This document shows positions 24,276 through 34,669 of a DNA stretch of 64,000 nt, in pieces. Position numbers and translations under genes: made by a program. Location: positions 496,001 to 560,000 of the forward strand of contig WPIO01000026.1 of assembly GCA_009760855.2 (NCBI GenBank), given 5' to 3'. Position 1 is the stretch's first letter; the number at the start of each line of letters is the position of its first letter. Source of the stretch: Cristatella mucedo (Eukaryota > Bryozoa > Phylactolaemata > Cristatellidae). The notes beneath the pieces were generated by a model, which was given only the letters and a program-made list of their open reading frames with translations, did not search any database and had not been told where the DNA came from.

Positions 24276-24797
24276 TGTAGAACCCTGTCGTCCAGCGTCT
24301 TCACTCTCGCGAGGCACTTCAATGACGTAAACTTGCTATCTTCATACCACATCATTATTCATAGTCTGCCTGTGGAACCAGTATTCGTGATTACCAAGAA
24401 GCAAAGTTCTCTTTCCTCGTTTCGTCACTCCATACTTACCGAGAAACGAAGTTGGTTTTCTCTTTCACTCACGCCACATTACACGGCAGCCTCCATTTCT
24501 CACTCACCAACTGTATATGTGATGCATGATGGCTACGCAAGCAGTACACATGTGCGGTACGCAAGCAGTACATATTATAAACCAACTCGTGACATAGCAG
24601 GGTGCCTCTTCAAATGATTCGTGCGTAAAATACAACGAATCAGAAACTATACCCCTCACTGCACCCCTGCCGGAGTGCCACACCGTATTTTCTAATCTTC
24701 CTCTCTGCCTCTTCTATGCTTCTTCTATGCATGTCTTCATTGAACTGACAGCTTTATTTATTTCCCAGTGTAAAAAGACCTTTAGTCATCTGGACCA
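24276..24797. other. Unassigned sequence
   Basis: Probably 5' flank of the MULE remnant. A short direct repeat (TACGCAAGCAGTACA) occurs twice near 24533-24575. Nothing else seen. Confidence 0.45.
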
Positions 24798-24885
24798 TAA
24801 AAATAATAATACACGCGATAAAGCTCCCCCAGTGAACCCAATCTCTTTCTAGGCGCTTCACGTTTGCTGCATAGGAATCACAGTT
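24798..24885 (-). repeat. LINE-B 3' tail
   Basis: AATAATAATACACGCGATAAAG, CTCCCCCAGTGAACCCAATC and TCTTTCTAGGCGCTTCACG form the reverse-complement hairpin tail with its (ATT)n end. Confidence 0.7.
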
Positions 24886-25029
24886 TTCCTTATGAAGTGC
24901 GTAGACAGATCTATTGCTGACCGAACTAGCAAATAACGCAAATATTGTACAGCTTAACGTTGAAGTCACTTCCAATTTAGAAGCAGTGAATTTTAGGCAA
25001 CTTATTTAAAGCCAACCCAAAATCATAAA

Positions 25030-25295
25030 AACATAAGTAACTTTCAGCATCTCTCCTTTCTACCATTCTTATCCAAGACACTTGAGCGAGTGGTGGCCCC
25101 CTTCCTCACAGCCGAACGATAGATAATATCCTTTCAACACATATTGCTAGCAATTTAGGTATTTAGAGCCAACTACCCTCAAGAAAAAGCTCTGCTTAGA
25201 TTTAAAACTACCTCTGTACAATAATAGCTATAAGTCTTTTTCGTGGCGTCCCAGGAGAACTTCGTCTCTACGCAGATGCTCTATAACCGAGAGGG
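25030..25295 (+). pseudogene. LINE-B RT fingers fragment
   Basis: Plus-strand reading gives LSPFLPFLSKTLERVVAPFL then ALLRFKTTS, the conserved YRPVSNLPFLSKxLERVVA...TALLRV block. Further on, SQENFVSTQML or, in another frame, LRLYADAL shows an internal deletion joining it to motif C. Confidence 0.6.
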
Positions 25296-25299
25296 AATC

Positions 25300-26879
25300 G
25301 ACGCCCAACATTTTTTGATTAGGAAACCGTGAAGAAGTGCACAATTATCGTGCAAAGACAAGCGTACAAAAGCACACAAAAACTCTGCCGCTGGTTCGTA
25401 GGAAATCCCCGGGTGGTAACACTTACTCGACGATGCACATGCAAGCAAGCTACGAGGAATAAGCCACGTCAAATGGGTGCAATACAAAATCATCAAGTTG
25501 ATAGCTTCCAACTACTCGAAGGGACAATTTACTCGCACAGATTAAAGGCTGAGTGGAACAAGTGGGTTTTCGGCTTGCGTTTGAATTTCATCAAATCAGG
25601 CAATGACGTGATGTCAGTTAACAGTGAGTACCCAGCGTTGGGAGCAGATTAACTGAACACACGGTCTCCGAGGAATCTGTACTCAGTAAAGGGCACAATC
25701 AATCGATCAAAGTCAGAAGAGTGTGTGGTGCAACAAAGGTATGATGTGAAACTATTACACATAGGTTGGCCGAAACAAGAGAATGGAGGAATCAAAAGGC
25801 GGGTGGTAAATCTTAAAGTCGATACGCTGCATGATGGGCAGACAATGCAGTTTAGTGAGCAGTGCTGTAATGCGACAGCTTCGAAAATTACGGCAGGTGA
25901 GAGCTGCCTAGTTTTGTACGATCTAATTACGGCAGGTGAAAGCTGCCTAGTTTTGTACGATCTATAAGCGCATTATTCACGCAGGAAGAGCTAAACATAC
26001 TGAGTTACAGAAGTCTAGTCGGGATGTCATGAATACATCGACCAGCTTGCCTGGGATTTTCTTATTCAAGTGAGCCACTTTTGCAACGTTACAATAGTTG
26101 GACGTAGGCAGACTTGACTTCGGAGCTTATGTGTTCATTCAGTGACAAGTCATTTTGGAAGAGGAAATCAATTTCGGGCAGGGGTTCAAAAGACATGCAG
26201 GTAGAGCCGACTTGGAGAGTTAGGCTTTCCAGCTTCTGAGTAATGCTTGGTTTTTACCATGATGAATAAATTGATTTTGTCGTCATTAAATTTTAGCAAT
26301 TCTGCGGTCGAGCACTTGCGGATGTCAGCTATGCATCCTTTTCGGGAGCTGAGACTTCGAGATACTCGAAGGCAGTGAAGGATTAAAGCACAAGTCCAGC
26401 GACATGCATAGAAATGAAAACCTCAGTTGCGCTTGGTGAATACATCGGCAACAGGGAGAGTATACACTTTGAAAAAGTAGTGAACCTAAAACGGATCGTT
26501 AGATACCCCATATGGAAAAGGCTCATCGAATGATCGTTTTCCATTGACATTTACTCTCTGAATTATCCCACTGAGATCAGACCTAAGCCATTTCAACACA
26601 AGATGTGTGATATCTAAGCGGAATGACATGCACTCCAGAGGGTTTGATAATCAATTGTATTGCAAACTGCCAAGAGATCCGGCACAACTAGCAAAGAGAC
26701 TCGGCTTTTGTCAGAATTTTTTAGTTCTTTATGCACTCTCAGAAGTGCTAACTCAATTGGGTGGTGTGCTAGAAAGTCTGCCTAGAACTTAATTGCTAGG
26801 TTTGAAGTTTGGATATATGAATTTAGCTTGTCTGCACTTCTCGTTCAATGGTCTTTGAGAAGTACGGCTTATGAAGATT
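25300..26879 (-). pseudogene. LINE-B RT, downstream half of a split copy
   Basis: On the minus strand, FSKTIER then DKLNSYIQTSNLAIKF (near 26860-26790), LALLRVHKELKNSDKSRVS and LLVVPDLLAVCNTIDYQTLW (motif A) are followed by CIADIRKCSTAELLKFNDDK (near 26290-26330). The upstream half of the same copy lies at 27591-28054, separated by the opposite-strand insert at 26880-27590. A 39-bp tandem duplication at 25886-25963 lies within it. The region below about 25900 is too decayed to assign firmly. Confidence 0.6.
25886..25963. repeat. 39-bp tandem duplication
   Basis: Two adjacent copies of a 39-bp unit beginning AATTACGGCAGGTGA and ending TTTTGTACGATCT, differing at one base (GAGAGC versus GAAAGC). 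Confidence 0.9.
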
Positions 26880-27590
26880 GGGTAGAAATTATCTCCTGTT
26901 GAATCAGCTCAAAATCCAAGTGTCATATTCCAGAGTGACCTCTCATTAGACGTCCACATCAGCTCCACAATCAAGTCTGCCTATTTCAGATACATAACAT
27001 TGCTAAAATTCGGGCTTGTTCAGATAAGGATACCACGTCTAAATTGGTCCGTGCATTTGTAACACCCCATCTTGGCTTCTGTAACTCACTGCTTGCTGGC
27101 CTACCGGCATGTGTAATCAAGCGATTACAGCTGGTGCACAACTCTGCAGCTAGGCTTGTCTGTCGTGAGCATCGCAGTTGCCACATTACACCACCTCTCG
27201 CCGACCTGCACTGACTACCAGTCAAGCAACGCATCGACTTCAAGGTTTTGTCGCTCACTTTTAGGTCACTTCATTCTTTGGCTCCAGCCTTTCTTAAGAA
27301 CTTAAAAACACACCTATTTAGGATAGCATTTAGTGAGTCCCTGTGATTCGTCCTTCATGTGCTTATGCGTGCTGGCACTGGGCATGCTGCCACTAACCAT
27401 ACTTACATGCTGACCCTGTGCATGTCACCATTAACCATGTTATTCATGTTGTTTATCAAGCATGATATTACTCACCATTCAATCTAGTTTACCTTTGCAG
27501 CAAATGTAAAGCACCTAGAAAGAGAATGAGTTATCTGAGGGCACTTTATCAAGTGCATTATGATTATGATTATTATTATTATTATTGGTA
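26880..27590 (+). mobile_element. LINE-B 3' copy nested in another LINE-B
   Basis: It encodes, with a few lesions, LVRAFVTPHLGFCNSLLAGL, PACVIKRLQLVHNSAARLV, CREHRSCHITPPLADLH and finally FLKNLKTHLFRIAFSESL followed by a stop: the C-terminus of an L2-clade RT protein. The 3' UTR contains two units of about 39 bp (GTGCTGGCACTGGGCATGC..., ATGCTGACCCTGTGCATGT...), the hairpin AAATGTAAAGCACC...GAGGGCACTTTATC and an (ATT)n end. It is the best reference for the LINE-B 3' end. Confidence 0.8.
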
Positions 27591-28054
27591 AATTGCTTAA
27601 TTTTTCCTGATTTAGTGTCAACTTCTTAATAAGTGGCCCGAAAATAGCTTCTTCGAAAGATGCTGGGACATAACTTGAGGCTAATGGCAGATATACTATG
27701 TTAGTCATGCAGGGCAGTAGTAAATCTAGGTATCTTATAAGGAGTACATAGGTATGAGGTCCTGGGGGCTAGTAGCTTTTTTTAGATTGAGAGATGGACT
27801 TCGAGATCAGCGCAGCAGGGACAGACCTGTACGATGACATTGAGGAAGAACAAGAAAACTTGATGAACACTTTGGGATGACGTCACCTTTGGGATGAACT
27901 ATTGATGATTCTGTCAGTCTTGCTTGCAAAGAAGCTGTAAATGAGCAGCATGATCTCCGCAAGGGCTGCTAGATATAGTGCTGACTTAGGCATGGGTAAA
28001 AAGATTGTTGATTTCAGACCTCAGTATTTTTTTATCTGTGCATCTGCGATTGCA
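27591..28054 (-). pseudogene. LINE-B RT, upstream half of the split copy
   Basis: On the minus strand the frame at 27708-27590 reads SSYVPASFEEAIFGPLIKKL then TLNQEKLSNLPI, matching FPSSFKTAIVRPLLKKxxLDxxxLxNYRPIS. It stops exactly at the (ATT)n end of the nested copy and resumes at 26879. SINE-2 at 28055 cuts its upstream side. Confidence 0.65.
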
Positions 28055-28168
28055 TGAGCCGTAACGGCCCCCTAGGTAAGGCTATTAGGTCGTGGGTTCA
28101 AATCCTATGGTGGGCAATCTTATTTTTGCTGCAAGCGCTGGTGGTAGCCTTACGGGCTCAAGAAATCC
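28055..28168 (+). mobile_element. SINE-2 copy
   Basis: GAGCCGTAACGGCCCCCTAGG head, TCGTGGGTTCAAATCCTATG B box, then GGTGGGCAATCTTATTTTTGC, GCAAGCGCTGGTGGTAGCC and TTACGGGCTC, the SINE-2 body. Confidence 0.7.
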
Positions 28169-28785
28169 TTGTATGCTAGTTTAACTAGTTCAGAACATTG
28201 GCAAGCGTCGTGTTGTATCACTTTACAAAAGAGGGAGTATTAAGCAGAAGTGGGAAAGAGGATACTTATTGCGAACACCTTGAATGTTGAGGTTCGTAAG
28301 TTTTTGCGATTCGAGGACAGATTATGATTCCGAAGGGGAGACATACTGCAGAGAGACAGAGAACTGGATGTGGTTCGGAAGTGTGGAAATCGGTAGTAGC
28401 AGGTACTGTCTGTTCGCAATCGCGAAGTACAGCCGATCGAGATTGGGTCATTCGGTATGAGTGTGCCAACTCACCTAAGCCACGACGGGAGAAGAGGAAT
28501 CAGCCAGTGAGCGAAATTTGGTCCATACAGGAACTATTGGGTTATCGGAATAAACTTAGAAATCACCCAGTCTAAGGAGAGGATGATTTATAGAACACAC
28601 GATCAAAATGAGATCCAAAAGATCGGAAATCACGCTTGTCTTGATAGACGACTACCGTCGATAATTGGAGGAGCTGAGTGCAAGAGATTTGAAGTACTGC
28701 TTCTAGGGGACTGCAAATGGCTAAGACTTTAGCAAGGAATGGGTGATAATTGCTATTCCACCTCAAGTTTTAGCACACCCCGTGG
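28169..28785. other. Possible 5' LINE-B sequence, unresolved
   Basis: Minus-strand frames (28266-28469, 28572-28766) could be the 5' part of the LINE-B copy interrupted at 28055, but I see no decisive endonuclease motif. Otherwise unassigned. Confidence 0.3.
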
Positions 28786-28789
28786 TACG

Positions 28790-29935
28790 ACAGAAAGAGA
28801 AGCCTTTAGGAGTGGCATCGGTTATGCTCGGGTAGTTATCAAAACTTATCTGGGCAGGGCTTATCTGTTAGCGTGCTAGATCTCTTAGCAACAATTGACC
28901 ACCAGATCCTTCTAGAGCACCTCGCGACACGCTTAAGTATCACGACAGTGCTAAACTGGGTTAAGTACTTCCCCAGCGAGAGACTCTGAATGTACACGGA
29001 CATGGCTGTCAGTTACTCGTAGCACCCTTAAAGTATGCGCAACCTCAGAGTTCGTTCTTAAGCCCCTGCCTTTTACTTACTATGCTCTCCCTCTGGTCAA
29101 TTTTAGAGCTGAACACAATCGTGGCATGTGTTTCCGACCCCACGGCACTCGGCTTTACCTTTCCACGACCCTTCTAAGCCTTGCTATATATGGACGACAT
29201 TCACACTTTAATGGCCAATAACGTCCTGAAGGTAGCTGACAATGCAACCCCTCTAATAGTTGCAAGGAAGCCTAGTATCCCTCTCAAGGCGAAAAACGTT
29301 ACCCTCACGATTGGTTCCTCTAGCGTAACTCCAACGATTCCAGCCCGCGATCTGGGCGTGCTATTCCAAAACGACATGCCATAGGATGGGCACATTTGTC
29401 TCCCTAGTCAAGTCGGCCAACTTTTCCGAACATTGTCTAAATCAGGTACTTCTCAAGGTAAGACTATGGCAGTAAAACTAGCTAGCGTTTCTTACACCAC
29501 TTTCAGATTGCAGCAATTCACTGTATTGGGGTCTTCTGGCTTTTGCCATTAGTCGTGTGCCAACGGTGCGAAACTCGGGATCTTATCCGGTCTGTCGTCA
29601 ACGGCGTGGCAGTCAAATCAGACTACTTCTGTCTGAGCATCGTTGGCTCCACATCATGCATCAAATCGCCTTGCAGATCAGCTTTTTTTGGTCCTACCAG
29701 TTTCTTTCGTACAAGCCTAGCTATCGAGCTACTTGCTTCTCCAGCATGCAGTATGCAGCATGCACCGCCTACTCCTCACATTTCATTCTTCTCACCATTC
29801 CTCGGATTAAAGGACAATACTATGTCAGATTTTAGGTTCGCACGCATCAAACGTCTGAAAGTTGTTCACGGCTTCTGTCACCGCCTACCACCAATGTATT
29901 TGCATCATGTAAGTCGAAGCTAAACGTGCATTCGT
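28790..29935 (+). pseudogene. LINE-B RT remnant
   Basis: Plus strand: VLDLLATIDHQILLEHL then ATRLSITTVLNWVKYF near 28875-28970 (RT motif A and following), LKPLPFTYYALPLVN near 29060, ARKPSIPLKAKNVTLTIGSS near 29265-29325, PTIPARDLGVLFQNDM near 29330-29380 (ARNLGVxFDxxL), and degenerate C-terminal segments to about 29930. Stops and shifts throughout. Confidence 0.65.
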
Positions 29936-30184
29936 TCAGCTACGCTTTTCGTGCCCGAGCTTGTCTTTTTTCCGCTGTGCTTTGCTTGCTTACTTTTGCA
30001 TTATTCAGTGCATTTTACTAATAGGGTTCCTACTAACTGGCGGTCCGACTGTTTTATTGTGTGTTTTTACAAGCTGGTATAGACATGACTCGTACGGGCT
30101 TTTGCTTGCCTGACTCTTGCAGCGAGTTTTAAACCCCCTGGATAGACATTTAGTTCTCACAGAAAGCTATGCAGACGACCTATA
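29936..30184. other. Unassigned sequence
   Basis: Nothing recognisable. Confidence 0.45.
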
Positions 30185-30258
30185 ATTATTATCATATTAT
30201 TTGGAATAAAATTGCACAGTGCTCTAAGAGATAGCTAGATCCCTTTCTGAGCACTTCA
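30185..30258 (-). repeat. LINE-B 3' tail, degenerate
   Basis: ATTATTATCATATTATTTGG then GCACAGTGCTCTAAGAGATAG then CCCTTTCTGAGCACTTCAC follows the reverse complement of the hairpin tail. It appears to truncate the hAT remnant that begins just beyond it. Confidence 0.5.
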
Positions 30259-30259
30259 C

Positions 30260-31110
30260 AGAATCTAAAACAAAACTAATAATGTAAAGGTAAGCTGATT
30301 TAACAGCATCATTTTTACGCCACGACAGAGGTCGTGGGCTGCTGATCATTTCCAAGTATATACCTGTTTCAAAATTGTCCATTTCATTAATACCGTCACT
30401 ATCCAGGTTGAAATCGTCTATCTCAGTATTCTTCTGGTGCAACGTTTCACATACTCCAAGGTGCAGACCGTGGTTTAAACAGAACTTTCCGATTACATCG
30501 ATGTGGCTAATGTAATTCTTATTTACTGCAGCACCGTCCTCAGTGGATCCCACCAAATTCCTCTCCATTGTCATTCCAATAGCGCTCAAATGCTATCTTA
30601 TTGATTCGATCATATTGAGAGCTGTGCGCGAACCAAATATGCGAACAAGACCCGTCTTGATTGCTGTTTATCGCCGCTATCATGAATGCTGACTCCCAAG
30701 AATCGACGTCCTCTCACGCTTCTGTATCCACCCACAGTCATGCTAAGCTTTACTTCTCTCTCGAGTTTTCCCATGATGTCGGCAAACGTTTTGTTTCTAT
30801 TGTGTTCGTAATCATCAAGCACCAGCCGCATCACATCGCTTTTTTTCGTTGGAAGTTTGAATTCGTCCCGTGAAATTTATTACCGTATGTACTTGGCGAT
30901 ATTCATCAGTAGCCAAATCGGTAACAATCTCCTTCAGACTCTTGCCCCAGGAAATCGGTAATCGTGTTTGTTCTCTTATTTTTCGCGGGCTCTTCTTTGG
31001 ATGTACATCCTCCAGCAGGTTTATAAAAATCAATTCTGTGTATTTTCAGATGATTCTCTAACGTTGCCTTAGAGCTTTCAGAACATTTGATGATTTTATT
31101 TCACCGTCCG
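30260..31110 (-). pseudogene. BED-finger hAT transposase remnant
   Basis: Minus-strand frames, joined across shifts, run in hAT order. CSESSKATLENHLKIH at about 31095-31045 is the end of a BED-type zinc finger (Cys then His...His). NTITDFLGQ is followed by DEFKLPTKKSDVMRLVLDDY and NRNKTFADIMGKLEREVKLS near 30860-30730. MTVGGYRSVRGRRFLGVSIH near 30730-30670 matches the SLDEWTSxxNRRYLNVxLH block. NLVGSTEDGAAVNKN and KFCLNHGLHLGVCETLHQKN near 30560-30430 match GxTTDGAxVM...CFAHxLHLAV. DFNLDSDG follows. The C-terminal dimerisation domain is missing, truncated at the LINE-B tail at 30258. Confidence 0.8.
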
Positions 31111-31838
31111 CATTGACCTTCTAGCTCGTCTGTAATTGGATTCTTCAGCTTTGCAGCGTATTCCTAAACTGAAGACTCTGCTGAAAAGAGCATCAATATT
31201 TGTTGATGCCACGAGATCAATTTATTTAATATCTTAATAATTTTTGAAAAAATGCACTTTGATTTTAACATTGGGCCAATTTCATATTGCGATCATAACA
31301 ACTCACTACCACATTCAAAATAAATTAAAAAAATATTTCCGTTACATATTTCATATTCGTAATGAACGTTGGAGCTTTAGTTGTATTACCTTTTTGTATT
31401 AAAGCTTCCGTTAAAAACAATAAAACATTTAGGGCAACATTTTTAGCAAAATGCAGCTCTTTTACTATTACTGTCAAACATGTATCAGAAATCCCAGCGT
31501 CAAAGTATTTCCTACAGGGTTCTAAAACCAAACTCGAGTAGAATCTTATAATCAATGGCTCGGGTTGCCATGTAATATGTTATACATATAACAAGAGATT
31601 AAAAAGGCTTACACATCTCAAAGTTCAAGCCTTTCTTCTGCGTCTGATTAACAGCTAAGGAAGCTCGGTATCCAGAAAGCCTGATCGTTCTTCGCTCTTC
31701 TGTCTACTAGTTTACTGCTGTTTATTGCTGTGCTCAGCGCGAGCATCCTGACGTCGGGACTTGGATTTTCGTGACATGTTTATCTTACTGCTACTACCCT
31801 TGGCGGCACCTTTTACGGTTCGACGGCTTCGGAGTAGC
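31111..31838. other. Unassigned AT-rich sequence
   Basis: A 76-codon minus frame at 31325-31555 has no recognisable motif. Possibly flanking DNA of the hAT remnant. Confidence 0.4.
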
Positions 31839-31840
31839 CC

Positions 31841-32007
31841 CTGGGTCTTAGCTCAGGGTCTTAGCTCAGTGGTAAGGTGCACACTGTTCACGACTCGGGT
31901 CGCGTGTTCGACTCCTGCTGCGGGCGATCCTTTATTGTCCACTGCAAGCGGTGGTGGAAGCCGCTAAGGCTTTTCGGCTGCTACATAAATGAGTTGCTGC
32001 TAAATCA
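31841..32007 (+). mobile_element. SINE-2 copy, best preserved
   Basis: TCTTAGCTCAGTGGTAAGGTG (consensus tRNA A box) and CGCGTGTTCGACTCCTG (B box), then GCGGGCGATCCTTTATTG, CACTGCAAGCGGTGGTGG, AAGCCGCTAAGGC and a CTACATAAATGAG end. The first 13 bases of the head (GGGTCTTAGCTCA) are duplicated in tandem at 31844-31870. Confidence 0.8.
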
Positions 32008-32653
32008 CCGTTGACCTTGTTTCTCACCCGCAACGATCGGGTCTTGGCGAAGCTAAGAAAGCCCCGGCAGACGAGGTGGCATATTCAATTGCCAAAAATA
32101 TCAACATGCACCAAAATTTACCGGCCGCGTCATTTGACTCAAACTAGAATGAAGCCACTAGACACTATCGGAATCGATCCTGGTTCCGTCGATCTGCGAT
32201 GGCTGCCCCATCCTGGCCAATGCGAGCACTGACTGAAAAGTTGAATTCAGGGCGCGGTGACACCGATCGGATCAGGGTGCCGCGCGGCATTGAGAGAAAT
32301 GGACACAGGTGAGACCTACAAAGCTCAAGTGAAAATGCCTATTCTCCTAGCAACCCAAGAGAATGCTGATGCAATGCAGAAGAGAAATCTTATCGTAAAA
32401 GCTGTCACCGTAGGTAAGCCTGGCCGTACAAAAGCTTGGACTCGCGTGGAATGAGACTTTCCTTTGCCTGCCTGTTCCACGCCTGCTAGCTTCAGCTCAA
32501 GGCATGGGCAGTGTAAATTCCGTTCGCAGCTGTGTGGACCTATCCCAACACGCCCTTTGGCGCATATGTCAGCTATTCTGAGGCAGATATGGAAAGAAGA
32601 GATTAAGGACCGCTGCCAGGATCGGTTGCTTGTTTTGGAAATACATACAGTTC
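32008..32653. other. Unassigned, long open frames without known domain
   Basis: A 158-codon minus frame (32325-32801) and a 93-codon plus frame (32464-32745) overlap. Neither resembles a family I know. The minus frame reads straight through the hairpin at 32654, so coding potential is doubtful. Confidence 0.35.
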
Positions 32654-32686
32654 GGAAAATGACGCCGATGCTCGGCGTCATTTTCC
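32654..32686. repeat. Perfect 15-bp inverted repeat with 3-nt loop
   Basis: GGAAAATGACGCCGA, TGC, TCGGCGTCATTTTCC. Arms pair without mismatch. This is not a known regulatory element to me. Confidence 0.95.
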
Positions 32687-33874
32687 TACAACTGCTAACT
32701 ACAATAGCACTCGCGCTCTTTCGAGCTCGCGGGCTTCTGAAATGACACGGGCATAGAAGGTGTGAGCGACAGCACAGAGTGACCAGAGCAATGGCCTCCA
32801 ACAGCGCGGCTCGTGCAATCGTCGTTTACGGAAGCCCTAATGAACAGCCCAGCGCCATATCACTCCAGAAATTCGGCCGTTTTCGGCCTTTGTACCAAAG
32901 CTGCTTAATGATGCTCTTTGGCACCCCTTTTTTGGTGTCTATGTGGGTTTGGATGCAGGCAATCTGTCACTAAATAGTCAGTCAAAATATACACACGCCT
33001 ATGTCTGGTTCTGCCAAGTAGCGGGGCCCTGCCAACAGCCCGGATAAGCTGGGTTATGATAGTTCTCCTGCTAATCCGGGATATGTCCACCTTAACGCCA
33101 GCGAATCCTGGTGAAGTCGGGGCGCTGAGCAATGGCCGCCGCTGGGCGACAGCCACAGCCACAGCTGCTTTACCCTTTCCCAGTCATTTGCTTCAGCAAT
33201 TTATCACGCACGAACCTGATACTTAACCTGCTGAACGAAAAAACGATGTTTCAATGCCTGCAGGGCATCAGTCCTAAGACGACGCTTCGTCGCCGTGAGC
33301 AATCGAGGTTTTGGCAGACTGAGCTCAGATAAAGCTGCCATTTATCACGGAAAATTACCCGTAGTGATGGTGGTGTCGCGGATTGAGTAGCTCCCAGTTG
33401 ACTGGGCACCTGTCAGCTCTAGCTGAGCAGAGCGCCAGACTAAACAATAAAGTCGTAAGTAGCATGGGCACAATCAGGCTTCGCGCTTAACCTTGCGCAA
33501 TTATTCAGAAGAAATTCTTAAACAAATTAAGAACCTGTGCAAAATGGTGGCAGCGTTCTCGCTCTGCTCCTTAAAAGCATCTTAGGTAATTCGCGTTTGC
33601 AGGATGGACAAGCAAATTTAATAGTATGTGTCAACTAATAACAATACTGATAATGAAGAGACTGTGCGGGCCTCAGCAGTCAATCGAATTATTCAAGCTT
33701 ACCGGTTTTTCCCTTCGTATAGAATATCTCAAACGGACGCTTGCGGATCTACATAGAAGTTACGAAGACGTCGTGGCCCCATACATAAGCAGATGGTGGC
33801 ACTTCAAATTAATCCAATGATCCTCTTGAAAATTCAATGCAACTCGCACTCACTGGAGGTACTGAAATTGTGCC
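32687..33874. other. Unassigned sequence
   Basis: Short frames at 32779-32973, 32905-33162 and 33132-33332 carry no motif I recognise. A vague likeness of 32905-33162 (minus) to integrase-like sequence did not hold up. No repeat family member identified. Confidence 0.35.
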
Positions 33875-34011
33875 GTGCTGGTTTGTCCCAGTGGTTAAGG
33901 TGCTCGCCCCGACCAAGGTCTGGCGGCTGTCGTGGGCTCGAGCCACGTGGCGTATGTGAAACGTCTCAATCGAGGTCAAGTACTCTTAGGTATTATACAA
34001 ACGAATTATTT
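33875..34011 (+). mobile_element. SINE-1 copy
   Basis: GTTTGTCCCAGTGGTTAAGG and TGTCGTGGGCTCGAGCCAC boxes, then GAAACGTCTCAATCGAGGTC and AGTACTCTTAGGTATTATAC, a mutated hairpin tail. Confidence 0.8.
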
Positions 34012-34669
34012 ATAGCCTTGATGACAGAAACTACGGCAAAAAATGACTAAATGAATGTGTGAAGTCTAATCTAATTCATCCTGCAATGCAGATGCATATA
34101 TTAATTGTCTGTGAAAAGTATTAATGAACAACACTCAAGACAATTGCACAATCCAGCATTTTTCCTGTCCGGCCAGCTACCTCGATGCTGGTAATAGCTA
34201 ATTTGCTCACATTTCCCGTGAGCTACGTCGGCAATTTCAGAGAGAGAGAAAGAGACGAGTTGACAAAAAGTGTTAGCAGTAGTCGTGCTGATTCATCTGT
34301 AAATAGTGGCACGTCGCATCAAAATTGAATTCTTGAGAGCAAAGTAAGAACTTCACAGGCTCAGTGAGACTGGAGTGAACGACAGCGATGATGAAGCGTC
34401 GAAGAAGGAAAACATAATAAGGAAATATGATAAGGGAAGCTACACTAAGTTCATCGCTGAACTTGACTAAAAATCGGCATACATACAAGTGGGCACATTT
34501 ACAGAGTGTAACTGCTTTTAATATTCGTCCAATTAGTCTCTATATCTTCATTTGCTTTAACTATGCACAAATTGCATAAAATATCGTTTGGCCTTCAAGG
34601 AAACAGTATTACCGTCGACAAATTTTTTATCATTGCCCTAAAGTTTTTCGTAAATAAGCTCTCTGCCTC
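34012..34669. other. Unassigned AT-rich sequence
   Basis: Nothing recognisable. Confidence 0.45.

Noticed and set aside
31841-31925. Possible functional tRNA gene (good A and B boxes)
   Set aside because: No cloverleaf-consistent acceptor stem, and the same head is attached to the SINE-2 body at five other loci.
32905-33162. Possible integrase-like frame on the minus strand
   Set aside because: No HHCC finger or D,D(35)E spacing could be read; resemblance too weak.
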